Below, in pieces: positions 9,704 through 21,739 of a DNA stretch of 64,000 bases. Positions within the stretch are counted from its first letter, which is position 1. Each line of letters opens with the position of its first letter. This DNA is from Diphasiastrum complanatum (lineage: Eukaryota > Streptophyta > Lycopodiopsida > Lycopodiales > Lycopodiaceae): positions 26,128-90,127 of the forward strand of contig MU832046.1 in NCBI GenBank assembly GCA_029204225.1, given 5' to 3'. The position numbers and the translations under genes were made by a program. Under the pieces are notes generated by a model. The model did not search any database and was not told where the DNA came from. It saw nothing but the letters and a program-made list of their open reading frames with translations.

Positions 9704-10447
9704 CCCTCACGGGGTGTAGACCATCACATAGATCTCCTTCTCGACAGCTCTCCTGTATCACTTTTTTCCTACAGGATGAGCCCGAAGGAAGAAGATGAAG
9801 TTGCTAGCCAACTTAAGGATTTGTTGCGTAAAGGCCATATTCGGCCTAGTAAATCCCCTTGGAAAGCTCATGTTTTGCTAACCGACAAGGAAGACGATGG
9901 TATTCGTCTTTGTGTCGATTACAAAAAGCTTAATAAAATGACAATTAAGAATTGCTATCCCTTGCCTCGGATGGACGACTTAATGGACCGATTGAATGGT
10001 GCTAAATAATTCACGAAATTGGACCTTAGGTCAGGGTACCATCAAATTAGAATTCACGAGAGGGATGTCTCCAAAACTGGTTTTCGTACTAGATATGGCC
10101 ATTACGAATTACCCTTTGGTCTAACTAATGCCCCAACAACCTTCCAGCAGATGATGAACAATATTCTTCGTCCATATCTGGGGAAGTTTCTCGTGGTATT
10201 TTTAGATGACATACTAATTTATAGTAAGACTCTTGAGGAGCACGAAGCACATTTGCGTACAGTCTTAGATAATCTAAGACAGACAGAGCTTTATGCTAAG
10301 GAGTCTAAATGTGAGTTCTTTCAAACTCGACTCAAGTATTTGGGACATATTGTTTCCGATCAAGGTCCTGAGATCGACTACGATAAGGTCCAAAAAGTTC
10401 GTGACTGGCCTATCCTGAAAACCATTAGGGAAGTAAAAAAAATTTAG
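9704..10447 (+). pseudogene. Gypsy reverse transcriptase (mostly intact, one stop)
   Basis: The frame resumes after E1 and covers the RT fingers and palm: [32 protein letters not shown], and the active-site box VVFLDDILIYS with both aspartates kept. A TAA at 10006-10008, between MDRLNGAK and FTKLDLRSGYHQ, breaks the domain. A further stop follows YDKVQKVRDW...VKKI at 10445-10447. It belongs to the chromovirus begun at 2515. It is non-functional, although the catalytic core is well preserved. Confidence 0.88.
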
Positions 10448-10535
10448 GCTTCACAAGATTTTTCCATAAACTCATTAAAGACTATGCCTTAGTTGCATTG
10501 CCTCTAACGAATCTTCTTAAGGGAGTGAACAAAGC

Positions 10536-11003
10536 CAAACGGAAAACAAAAAAGGGTAATAAGAAGAAGGCCAAAAGGCGTTCGAAGATCAGTCCTCCTG
10601 TTGTTTGGACTGATGAACTTAATCAAAGCTTTGAAGCTTTGAAGATGTTGGTGTCTACAGCCCCTATCTTACACATAGTGGACCCTACCAGCGGATCCAA
10701 ACGAAAAACAAAAAAGGGCAATAAGAAGAAGGCCGAAAGGCGTCCGAAGATCAGTCCTCCTGTTGTTTGGACTGATGAACTTAATCGAAGCTTTGAAGCT
10801 TTGAAGATGTTGGTGTCTACAACCCCTATCTTACACATAGTGGACCCTAGCGGACCCAAACAGAAAACAAAAAAGGGTAATAAGAAGAAGGCAGGAAGAC
10901 ATTCGAAGATCATTCCTCCTGTTGTTTGGATTGATGAACTTAATCAAAGCTTTGAAGATGTTGGTGTCTACATCCCCTATCTTACACATAGTGGACTGTA
11001 GCG
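10536..11003 (+). repeat. Triplicated RT-RNase H linker inside the gypsy pol
   Basis: Three head-to-tail units of about 160 bp start near 10536, 10698 and 10858. Each encodes a lysine-rich linker (KTKKGNKKKA), then PPVVWTDELNQSFEALK and STAPILHIVDP, the normal bridge between RT and RNase H. Units one and two stay in frame. Unit three has lost 11 bp near GAAGCTTTGAAGATG, which shifts the frame before RNase H. A normal gypsy pol has this bridge once. Confidence 0.9.
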
Positions 11004-11353
11004 GATCTTTCTTTGTAGAAACTGATGCTAGTGACTATGCGGTGGGTGCAGTCCTTTACCAGGATGGTAGACCTGTAGCTTTCGAGAGCAAGAAGTTGGA
11101 CCCAGCTCAAAGAAGATATGCTAGTTATGAGAAGGAACTTTTTGTTGTCATCCATGTGTTAAAGATCTGGAGACATCATTTGTACAGATCCAAATTCATG
11201 GTAATGACAAATCATGAATCTCTTAAGTCTATCTGTGATGCCTCGGACCTTAGGGGTCGTAAGGCCCATTGGTCGAAACTTATTCAAGAGTTCGAATTCA
11301 ACATTAAGTATTGTCGAGGTACGTCGAATTGTGTCGCTGATGCTTTGAGCTAG
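11004..11353 (+). pseudogene. Gypsy RNase H domain
   Basis: ETDASDYAVGAVLYQ, PVAFESKKLDPAQRRYASYEKELFVVIHVLKIWRHHL and the terminal NCVADALS are the standard chromovirus RNase H signatures. These include the first catalytic aspartate and the conserved glutamate. The domain follows the triplicated linker and is out of frame with the RT. A TAG ends it at 11351-11353. Confidence 0.85.
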
Positions 11354-11410
11354 GTTGGAGAAGTTAATCAGTTATGCTTTGCTGAGTTCCAATCTGAGTT
11401 ATATCTTTCT

Positions 11411-12190
11411 TTGCGAGATCTTTGTCGGACCGATGAGTTTTTCGGTCATATTTGGCAAGATGTCATGGCAGGAAGCTCTTTAATGAGAGACAATCTTGGA
11501 AAGCAGGATTCCAACAAATCTCGTGAAGAGAAGATACTTGATGATTATTCCATTCGAAATGCTTTGCTTTTTCATAGAGGAAAAGTCTGTGTGCTAGATA
11601 TTGCGGACATTAGGGCCCAAATCCTACATGAGTGCCATGATAGCCCCAGTGCGGAACACCCTGGTATACAGAGGACACTTGACCTTGTTAAAAGAGAATT
11701 TTATTGGCCAAAAATGAAAGGTCACGTCGAGGCATATATTCAAAAGTGTGAACAATGCCAAGTAAAAAAGCAGAAAGACTCAAAGCAGCTGGTCTGTTGC
11801 ATCCATTGGAAATTCCCAACAAGAAATGGGAAAGTATTTCCATGGATTTTGTGATCAGACTTCCTAAATCAGGGAAGGGTCACGATGCTATTTGGTAGTA
11901 GTTGACAGGCTAACCAAAATGGCACAGTTTATTCCAACAAAAACTACTGTCAAAGCTTCTAACTTGCTCAACTCTTTGTTGAAAAGTTGTTCAGGTTGTA
12001 TGGATTGCCGAATGATATTGTTAGTGATCGTGATTCCAAGTTCACTGGCAAATTCTGGCAGGCTGTCTTTGAAAGACTGGAAACTACTTTAAGTCTATCA
12101 TCTACGGATCACCCAGAAACCGATGGTCAGACCGAACGTGTCAACCAATCAATGGAAGATATGCTTCATGCATATGTTTCTAGGTGACAA
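11411..12190 (+). pseudogene. Gypsy integrase (zinc finger and core, frameshifted)
   Basis: The H2C2 finger is complete: H...H in HECHDSPSAEHPGI and CEQCQ at about 11745. The core follows with VVVDRLTKMAQFIPT and IVSDRDSKFTGKFW, which carry the second aspartate, and HPETDGQTERVNQ, which carries the catalytic glutamate. At least two frameshifts (around 11850-11890 and 11985) separate these pieces, so no complete protein can be made. Order and motifs match the chromovirus integrase. Confidence 0.85.
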
Positions 12191-12840
12191 TCAGACTGGG
12201 AAAAGTATCAATGGTTGAGTTCGCATACAATAGTATGAAGCATTCTGCCACTGGTTTTAGTCCTTTTATGCTCTTGTACAGCTTTCAGCCTCGTTCCCCT
12301 ATCTCCGTTGGACTCAAAGGCCTCAAGGTTCGAGCTGCAGCGGATTTCTTGCATGATATACAGGAAATGTTGCAGGTGGCTAGGGAAAGCATTAGATCGG
12401 CTCAAGATAGAGCCTAGTTCTATGCCAACCGAAGTCGCGCTCCTCGAGAGTTTGAAATCGGTGATTGGGTGTATCTTAGAATCCCTAAGGACTCTAAGAC
12501 ACTTCGAACGGGAAAATGTCCGAAGTTATCTCCACGTTTTAGCGGTCCTTTCAAAGCGCTTAACAAGATTGGTAAGGCTGCTTATAGACTAGAACTCCTT
12601 GTTGGAACTAAAGTTCATCCTGTATTCCATGTAAGTCGTTTAAAGGAATGACTTGGTGGAAAAGATGACCTGATTCCCACAGATGATCTAGTTCTATTGG
12701 AGGATTTGACTGCTTTCATACCCCCCCCCATGAACCGGAAAGGATCATGGATGCTAGACGACATCAGCTGAGAATTCGTTTGATTTTCGAACATCTAATT
12801 TGTTGGAAAGGCATGTCAGATGATGAGGACACCTAGGAGA
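12191..12840 (+). pseudogene. Gypsy integrase C-terminus with chromodomain-like end
   Basis: Pieces in several frames read VEFAYNSMKHSATGFSPF, LRIPKDSKTLRTGK, SPRFSGPFKALNKIG and VHPVFHVSRLKE, the GPY/F-type C-terminus. Beyond a stop, PERIMDARRHQLRIRL, HLICWKG and EKEDD resemble a chromodomain (PE.ILD.R...HLVRWKG...WE). Its tryptophan after DT is a stop codon. This places the element in the chromovirus branch. Confidence 0.75.
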
Positions 12841-12898
12841 AGGAGGATGATTTAAGACTTAGATTAGGCTAGTTTCTTTCCATAGAAGGAAGATTTTA

Positions 12899-12910
12899 TG
12901 GGGGGGGAGA
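12899..12910 (+). other. Gypsy polypurine tract
   Basis: ATGGGGGGGGAG-type purine run ends two bases before the LTR that starts at 12912. Confidence 0.75.
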
Positions 12911-12911
12911 A

Positions 12912-13369
12912 TGTTATGTACTATAACGGTACACCCTTCAGTGACGGCCTCGCAAGGGGCCTGACGTAGGACTAGAGTTATCGACATGTCTAGGTGCCAC
13001 GCGTCACCATCCTAGGTGGTCACGTGTTGCCGGCAAGATCGTGCTTGATGGGACCCACGATGCTGTGCCTATATAGTGATGGGGTTTCCCTCTTTCCATT
13101 CACTCAGTCTACCCGGGAGTTGATGGATGGATGGTATGGGACGCTAGTTATCGTAGGAGGCTTGACCGGGCATGATTATGTCGATTGCTCCAGGGCATGG
13201 GGGTGGGTCGGTTGTGACCCTACGGTTGGGCGGTTACAGTGCGTCGTCACTGGTACGGGGTGTGCGAAACTTTCAAGGCAGTCGATGATCCTAGGGAGTT
13301 GTAACAGCTAACCATCTTCTTTTGTAGATCAATTTGTGAGTTAAACTACCAAGTGTTTTATCTGCATCA
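12912..13369 (+). repeat. Gypsy 3' LTR
   Basis: It starts TGTTATGTACTATAACGG right after the polypurine tract and ends near GCATCA, about 458 bp, noticeably richer in GC than its surroundings. A TATA-like CCTATATAG lies at 13068-13076. No second copy was found in the window, so the exact 3' end is uncertain by a few bases. Confidence 0.75.
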
Positions 13370-14529
13370 GTCTTCTTTGAGGTGTGGTACCTTCATTCCT
13401 GCAAAAACATCCCAACCATGTGTTCCTACTTCGGCGTATGCACCCATTCCCAACAGTATTACGAGATATGCCCAACTTCAGACCCATGCATATAGGCATG
13501 CAGATGCAAGTTTTGGCAGAAAGGCATGAATGCATATCATTCTGTCTTACTGTATCTAATGTGAGTAAACAGTGTGTGTGCAAGGTGAACGACTATTTAT
13601 CTAAGAATATTGTAAGTTTCTGTAGGTAAGTCATATAGATCTTCTGTCTTTCTTTTCTTCTTTTCTGTATATGTATGTCACTCTCCTTCCCCTCTGCATT
13701 GTTTTTTGTTACCCAATCTTTCCTCTCACACCTCCATTTATGCTCCCAATCAATCATACATATGCCAATTGTAACAATGCAAAAGATATGCCCATTTTTT
13801 CTTCAGATTTGATGCATGTTGCAAGGCATGAATGCAACCTATTCGAGTTTGCGGCAGATGATTCAAAACACAACGTGTCTAGAATGATGCATTAGTGGTG
13901 GGTGAGGGGAAATAAAGATTCTCGTCATTCATAGGCCCTTTTACATGCCTTGATCCGGGATAAAGACTTCTCAATTCGTCCGTAGATGCGCGATTTGTTG
14001 TCATCGATAAACATGAGATTTGCTCCTTCCAAGAAATTATGCTGAAACATTTCATTCATGGTCTTTCGTTCTTATGCTGACCTATCTCGTACCTTGAGAT
14101 AAAGTATAAGGTCAAAGTCAGCCCCCAAAGGTTTGTTGGAGTTACACCAGCATTGTTTCAGATGTATCTTAGTGGCTTTATTTGTTGGGGCCCATGGTAA
14201 CAGTAACCATTCTCTCAACCAATATGCGTAGTGCATGCTTAGCTTGATGGTATCTCCCTTGTGGCTTCTTGTGGTGATAGCAAATTTTTGTAGACTATCA
14301 CAAGTCATACCGTATATCTCAAAGGATCGTAGGATGATGGGCCACTATAGATGAGAGTGGTGACTAGTAGATGGACGCAATTTGAGTTCATGGTAGGACA
14401 ACGAGAATTCCATAGCAGGTATGTAAAGAATATAAGAATCTAGATCCTCAAAACAGGCTTGTTCAACAATCAGCTCTTTCATTTTGGGTGAAAATTTAGG
14501 GATGTGCCCCCTAGCTGCTCATGATTCCT
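13370..14529. other. No recognised gene
   Basis: Short open frames lack motifs. Segments around 13440-13540 and 13750-13850 share words such as ATATGCCCA and AGGCATGAATGCA, which suggests an old local duplication. The right part may belong to the reverse-strand pseudogene that starts at 15636, but I could not read a continuous frame. Confidence 0.4.
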
Positions 14530-14809
14530 CTAGTTCTCTCGTGATTTATACCCGGCTACTTCCTTTGTCAAGGAGCGAACTGAGATCTCATTTGTTGCCG
14601 CCTCTGAAACTAGTCGACCTATAATCTTTTCTTGGCTTTCAATGTGTGCAAGTTGTTTGCCTTGTTGTATTCTTTTTTCTTCCTCTATTTGTTGATGTCG
14701 TTTCGTCCAATAATCCCTAGACCTTTTTAGACTAAAGATCTCGTTGCTTTTGAGGTTCCTTGTAGTTTTCAGTTCTTTCTTCAGTTCGTTGAGCTCTTTG
14801 GTGTGCCTT
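14530..14809 (-). pseudogene. Coiled-coil open frame downstream of RNase H relic
   Basis: About 93 codons are open on the reverse strand between a TGA at 14810-14812 and a TAG at 14530-14532, with no clear ATG. The peptide is rich in Lys, Glu and Gln with heptad-like spacing (KELNELKKELK, QQIEEEKRIQQGKQL), so it is probably a coiled coil. It lies just downstream, in reading direction, of the RNase H-like relic and may be part of the same decayed element. Confidence 0.45.
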
Positions 14810-14898
14810 TCTCATTCCTTGGAGAGAACATTTGCCAATGCTTCCCAAGATTTTGTGGTTTCTGATTACTAGTTGTTGCGTCCCCCATGATGTTGATA

Positions 14899-15636
14899 TC
14901 ATGATACATATGAGTGGTGTACATGTTCAGATGATTTTCCTAGTGCTAAGGTATGTGTGTTGCTCCAAGCGGTGTGCATCAATCCTTGTGCTATGTCATG
15001 TCGGTGTGTCCAAAAACAGGTTTTGGTTAGTTCTTGGCTCATCAGCTCTAGTAGGAGACAAGGAGCCATTTGAAGTAGGTAAGTTAATAGGGTTTTTATC
15101 CATCTGATGCCATACACATAATCAGTTTTCAGTTGTACCCATAGTTCAGGAGCGGTATCAGACAGTTGAGAAGTGGATTTGTTGGGTCCATAATTATGAT
15201 AGACATCTTGACTATATGATAAGTTGGCTAACTCATCGGCTCTTATATTCTCGTTATGCGGGATATGCATTCATTCTACTATGGTAAACTTTTGTGTCAA
15301 TTGATGTATGGTCAAAGAGTAGGCTTTCAACCTTCTGTCTCTTAGACGGTATCTATTGGTCATTCCATATATTAATAACCGTGAATCGCCACACACCCTA
15401 AGATGGCTCTCTTTTGGTATCAATTTTGTTGCCATGTGTAGTCTTAGTATCGCACTCTTAAATTTTGTAGCGTTGTTTGTAAAATGTATTCCCAAATATA
15501 CTCCCATGCTAGCTATTTCTTTGCCTCTTGGATTCTTGAGATTCGCCTCTATTGCACCTTCTTTTGTGTGATGTCTACATGCCCCATCAACTGTTAGGGT
15601 GTATATCTCTGTGTCAAATGTGATGTCCATTTTCAT
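14899..15636 (-). pseudogene. RNase H-like (RVT_3-type) pseudogene
   Basis: An ATG at 15636 opens a frame reading YTLTVDGACR, NPRGKEIASMG, FTNNATKFKSAILRL, LRVCGDSRLLI and KFTIVE. After an in-frame TGA it continues MHIPHNENIRADELANL. This is the fold of plant RNase H domains found in retroelements. The D of VDGA, the D of GDS and the D of RADELA remain. The catalytic glutamate usually found in a TNNEAEY-type motif reads TKFKS, and a stop replaces the Trp expected in EWxHIPR. The rest of the frame (to 14899) is unrecognised. It is a relic, probably of a gypsy element with an additional RNase H. Confidence 0.7.
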
Positions 15637-15692
15637 TCATCTTCTTTTAAGTCCTTTTTTTTTTTTACTATGGTTTTCGTTGGAGGTCAAGT

Positions 15693-17005
<1,313 letters not shown>

Positions 17006-17460
17006 TGGTATCAGAGCAGTATCACTACTTCTTTATCTGATTCCTACATGATATTAGAGCTTCTATCATAGTATCAGTGCTAGATCACTATTTCTTTCAT
17101 TTGAACCACCATGATATCAGATCTGTGATCTCTATCAGGGCATAATACTATTTCGATATCAGAGCGAAAGCTCTAATACTTGATATCTTTCGCGATATCA
17201 AATTCATATCAAACTCTTCAATTCCTTTCAACCTTTCAGTATCAGAGAATTGATATTCTATCGTTGGCATTACTACATCTTAGCGTCATCGATACAATCG
17301 ACAGACTAAGTTTCAGATGGATTCTCAAAGTAAAGCTGGTCTTATTGCAAACAAGCTGAATGGATCCAATTATCATTTGTGAAAATTTAAGATGAAGACC
17401 TTGCTAATCGCCAACGAGTTATGGGATGTTGTTACTCTCTCTACCCGAGGAGAGCAACTT
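17006..17460 (+). pseudogene. Copia primer site and gag stub
   Basis: TGGTATCAGAGC (17006-17017) adjoins the LTR. A run of degenerate ATATCAGAGC-like words follows to 17240. From the ATG at 17317 the frame reads MDSQSKAGLIANKLNGSNYHL, stop, KFKMKTLLIANELWDVV. This is the start of a copia gag, with a TGA where the conserved Trp of the NYHxW motif should be. Recognisable gag ends near 17440, where the TRIM-like remnant begins. Confidence 0.7.
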
Positions 17461-17463
17461 GTT

Positions 17464-17800
17464 TTTACTTAGAATACATTTTCAATACTTCCCACACGTG
17501 TGTATTAGCTTTGGAAGCGATTGAATGCATGTAGAAGTGTAGATTTGCCATAGATTCAAAGATAGATCTTGAATCTCAATCTTGTTGTGATCTTAATGCA
17601 TCTACACACCTTAGGAGATCTCAAACACATGTACTGGGCACGGGACACGTGTAGAACTTGACATGGTATCAGAGCCAAGTTAGACCTAACAATTCATGGT
17701 GTCAAAGCCATGGTTAGGTGGCCCAAGTTGTGGAGCAGGTGATAGCTAGGACCCCAACCAAGTGTGGCTGGAGGGGGGTGTTGGAATATGAATCCACACT
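17464..17800 (+). mobile_element. TRIM-like remnant (primer site and purine tract 95 bp apart)
   Basis: TGGTATCAGAGCC (17664-17676) follows ...ACTTGACA, as at an LTR end. Only about 95 bp later the purine run GGAGGGGGG (17770-17778) precedes TGTTGGAATATG, as at an LTR start. Such a short internal region is typical of terminal-repeat retrotransposons in miniature. CACACGTGTG (17493-17502) and ACACGTGT (17645-17652) lie in the presumed left LTR. I could not align a complete right LTR, so boundaries are open. Confidence 0.5.
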
Positions 17801-17819
17801 CTAGAGAGGACCATCAAAC

Positions 17820-17886
17820 AAGGCGCATAGCTTAGTGCTACAACATCCCATCCGGTATGAGGGAGGTCCTAGGTTCGAATCCTAGT
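17820..17886 (+). ncRNA. tRNA-derived segment (SINE head or tRNA pseudogene)
   Basis: An A-box-like TAGCTTAGTGC (17828-17838) and a perfect B-box GGTTCGAATCC (17872-17882) are spaced as in a tRNA. The T-arm pairs CTAGG with CCTAG around the TTCGAAT loop. The acceptor arms do not pair, so it is not an intact tRNA gene. It may be the pol III promoter of a SINE or a tRNA pseudogene. No A-tail or body could be defined. Confidence 0.55.
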
Positions 17887-17929
17887 TTGTTAATCCATAT
17901 TATGATTTATGAATTTCTAACAGATTACT

Positions 17930-19960
17930 CACAAGAATATTAAACAAACAACTTTTATCTACTTTGAAAACCAGCAAAGTTTTTGTGTGGCAAACTTGTA
18001 AAAAATTATTAGAACATGATACGAAACGGGACATCACGATTGTAAGAGAAATAATACCATATTTGGCATACCATTAGGCCCGATGCTTAATAATAAGTAA
18101 TGGCATATCAATTTGTATTTAGTATTTTACTACAATGACTGTAGTCTTTCTATTAGCTTTGTAGATTTACCTAAATTACAAATGTAATCCAATTATATGC
18201 AAATCTAATCCTATAAAGTATGAATAAAGTTATGTATTATTATATTCATAAATTTTTTAGTTCACACAAAGAAATTATTATTGTGAAAGCAGATAAAGGA
18301 AACAATATCAGTGTTTGGAAGTACTTCAGTAATTTGGGAACAATAAATTACATAAATTGTTGGGTTGTTCAACAAGGAATCCATACAACATTCTATGTAT
18401 GGAATTTTCCATCGCATAAATACAGCTCCAAAACATTGCACTGGAAAAGAATGGACCATCAACTGTCTACGTACATGTATTCTGATACGGAAATCGTGAG
18501 TTTAAAATTTGTTTGTCGTAATTTTTTACGGTTTTGTGGTAAAATAATAATCAGGAAATAAATTCTAGGGCTAGGACATGATGTGTACAGTATGAAACTA
18601 TAAGATAAACAACCAACCACTGAAATATGGTCAATGGAAAATCATTACTTATAACAATTAAACCAAGGAACACAACTATACACATACGTACATGTATGAA
18701 GGTTTGTGATTCATTTAATATTACATGGAAACACATCATGGTATTAACTGCAAATATATGCAACTATAACAAAGTACAAATGGGTTATGTATGATTGTTG
18801 GATTTTTTACCAACATACATACATAATGTTGTATGCACGAGGGTTTCCCACCTCGTACCCAAAAAATTAATTTCATAGTATTAAACAAGTAGCAAAATTA
18901 TTACTCATGAAAACATTAAACGAACAAATTTTTAAGCGACCAACATTTTTTGTGCGATAAACTATTTAAAAATTATTGGAATATGATACATAACTAGAAA
19001 TCATGATTACAATAGGAATGACACCATATTTGGTATATAATAAAGGCTTGTATTGAATAATAAGTAATGGTACATATGCTATGTATTGAAATTTCAGAAT
19101 TGTACTTGGCAAGATGGCCATGTAAATAGATGCCACACGTGCCAAATCACATAGGATGCTTTCCAATAAGTTCATTCCTCATATTACATTGTGATAGCAT
19201 CTTTGAAATGAGGCAAAAATGTGTTTGGATAGGCTAGAGAAATTCTAGGATCTAAAAATAGCATGTTTTTCATTGTTTTTGGATCTCGAGATCTTGAACC
19301 CAAGTTAGGGTGGATCCAATGACCTATTAGGTTAGATATTAGGGTTAGGGTATGAAAAGTTCAGAGGTGCCCTAATATGCTCAGATCCGAGCTTGAAATG
19401 TATAAATACATGATGGGATCTCCATCAAATTATCAAGAAAAATCGAGTTTTTCCACTTCTATCATCATTGTCTTTTGGTGGTGAGTTCTATCTATTGGAT
19501 GTGAGTGTTTTTATGCATTAATTGCTTGGATTGGAAGGTTCTGAACTTGTTTACAGGTCTGAGAAGCTTGATGTACTTTACTTTGGTTCATTTGATCAAA
19601 TCTATGTGCCTAATGTGGAGTTAAATGCCAAATTTGCTAGTTTTGGTAACTAGTCTTGATTCTAGCTCATAGCTTGGATCTAGATCTTTTATTTGTGCAT
19701 CCTCCATCACTTTTAGGATTGATTGGGATTGAATTCGCCATAAAATTTTGTCACTATGGCAGATATTAGAGCGAAACTAATTTGAAATGTTATTAGTAAC
19801 ATAGTCTGTGTACCTGGATAAAATTTATAACATCAATTTCTATTTAATATTTTATGGCCACAATAACTGTGGCCTTTCTATTACCTTCTTTCTGGTATTC
19901 GAAGTCTGATCCAAATACATGCAATATATTGTATGTAATTTATATCTATTGACTTAATTC
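17930..19960. repeat. Three diverged copies of an AT-rich repeat
   Basis: Segments at about 17935-18200, 18890-19110 and 19845-19960 share ordered words: TTATTAGAACATGATAC/TTATTGGAATATGATAC, ACACCATATTTGG, AATAATAAGTAATGG, and CAATGACTGTAGTCTTTCTATTA/CAATAACTGTGGCCTTTCTATTA. Copies one and two cover the same left part. Copies one and three share the right part. Direction is the same. No coding motif is present. Confidence 0.6.
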
Positions 19961-21044
19961 TATCATGTTTAACCATGCGAATCTTATATGACCATAAAGT
20001 AGAATAAGACCTTGTTCGTAATGATAGAGAACAAGAACTTATTCTAGCTTGTAGTCAAATTATTTTAAATTATTATGCCTAATGAGTTTTGAGAATAGCT
20101 TTGCTAAAAATCTGCGGGTTCTTGCGTACATAATAGCAATTAATCTCTTACTTTGTACATGTTTCTATCTATTTTTTTAATTGGGAAATATGGAAAATTA
20201 ATAAACGTATTTAATCAAGGAAAACACATATGGGAAATGGTATTGAATGTCTTACTATATGTATTATATCAATGCACTTAAAACCAGACACTATGTACAT
20301 TCTATAAACTTGATTTCCAACGGTTTTGAAAAAGTTATAAAACAATGTAAAGCAAAGAAGAGTAAATTCAAACTAGATTGGGAACGTATCATGTTTCTAA
20401 TTGCAATATATAAACAGGGAATGTAAAATGCCTATATCAATACATGACAAAATGCAGTAACGAAATTTAAATAAATTACATAATATTGCTAGCTAATCCA
20501 TAGACAAGTTTTTGTAGTACAAGAACATGTTATTCCATAACGAACGTAACTGTACACAGGGATTTATAACATAATAGTATAATTACAAAACGAATATTAC
20601 AAGAAAACAAATAGAAATTCATGTTTATGGAAGCCAAATTCAAATAATGACAATCTTTTGTTGTAGATAAATAAACATAACAAAATATGTAATATAATTT
20701 GTGCACGTAAATTTCAACCCAAAACTAACATACCTTATAGGAGCACACGTATAAACAAAGAACCCAATAGTAATCACATGAAAGGACGAAGCTGCAAAAA
20801 AGCAAATCAAATATCAATATTTGGTAGATAATGTAGTTGGATCGAAACAAATCATCTAGAAAAACCAAGAGTTGTGGTTGATCAGACCATCTGATCATAC
20901 TGACAATGATGATGATTTTAATTTAAGGCAAGGAATGAAGGCACAGCTCTGTTTCGTTAGGCCATCGCAGTAAACCGTGATTACTACACAAAGAATTCAA
21001 AGAATAGTAAAAGCAAAAGCTACCGAAGAGAGAGAAAGAGAGAG
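19961..21044. other. AT-rich sequence with no recognised feature
   Basis: No ORF of note, RNA gene or terminal repeat was recognised. A purine-rich run GAAGAGAGAGAAAGAGAGAG lies at 21024-21043, immediately before the ATG of the candidate exon. Confidence 0.4.
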
Positions 21045-21164
21045 ATGGCTACCATAGATCAGGGGTCCTTGCAGCTTTTTCCAACGTGGGCTAATGCGCT
21101 GGTGTGTAACTTTTTTGTGATTGCTTTGTTTGCTGCGGACCGAGGAATTAACTATGTTGGAAAA
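21045..21164 (+). CDS. Possible first exon of an unrecognised small membrane protein
   Basis: From the ATG at 21045, forty codons read to VGK. A plausible splice donor, AAAA|GTAAAG, follows at 21164/21165. The peptide starts MATIDQGSLQLFPTW and has a hydrophobic stretch (NALVCNFFVIALFAA) that could be one membrane segment or a signal anchor. The GA-rich 5' UTR is typical of plants. Reading through the donor gives only 34 more codons. I do not recognise the protein and no downstream exon is evident, so this could be a chance frame or a gene fragment. Confidence 0.3.
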
Positions 21165-21331
21165 GTAAAGGGTATATCTCCTCACCTATTGCTATTCATA
21201 TATAATGTGAATGCTTCATCTTCAAGACATAATTTATTGAGTTTATGTGTGAAGTTATGCGCATACTAGGTTTTTTGTAAGAAATTGTGTATCAAAAGCA
21301 ACTTGTAAACTGTAGATTAATAGCTACGATA

Positions 21332-21334
<3 letters not shown>

Positions 21335-21420
<86 letters not shown>
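21335..21420. repeat. (GA)43 microsatellite
   Basis: A perfect 86-bp GA run within otherwise ordinary AT-rich sequence. Confidence 0.97.
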
Positions 21421-21426
<6 letters not shown>

Positions 21427-21739
21427 TTAGTGTTCATTGCAAATCCTTGATACGGGCACTCGAGAAAATAAAAGAAGATTAGTTGCTGAAACAATGGAGA
21501 GCCTGCTCGCGCCTCATTGTGTAAATTGTCTATTTGAGAGCTCGATTGCTTGGAAATTTGCAGAAATTGCCTAGGGAAATTGTGAAAAGTAGAGTACTAA
21601 GGACCATAAATGGATCTTTGAATGATCCACAAGGTGATTGTATGCTTGTTAAACAATCTTTCAGAAACTAGTCATCAGAAAACAAGATCTAGTTTAGCAG
21701 CTTGATAGGAAACAAGTAGAGACAATCAAAGCATTGATC

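Larger units (their letters stand above)
2476..13369 (+). mobile_element. Decayed Ty3/gypsy chromovirus, split by copia-type element E1
   Basis: Gag, zinc knuckle, protease remnant, reverse transcriptase, RNase H, H2C2 zinc finger, integrase core and a chromodomain-like tail follow in the order expected of a chromovirus. They are broken by several stops and frameshifts. E1 occupies 4129-9699, and removing it restores the reading frame between protease and RT. A polypurine tract (12899-12910) and a 3' LTR (12912-13369) close the element. No copy of that LTR and no primer-binding site were found before gag, so the left boundary is unresolved. The element is either 5'-truncated or rearranged. 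Confidence 0.85.

Noticed and set aside
19115-19840. Possible solo LTR with TATAAATACA and a following GGCAGATATTAGAGCG
   Set aside because: The putative primer site has several mismatches, and no purine tract, partner LTR or target duplication was found.
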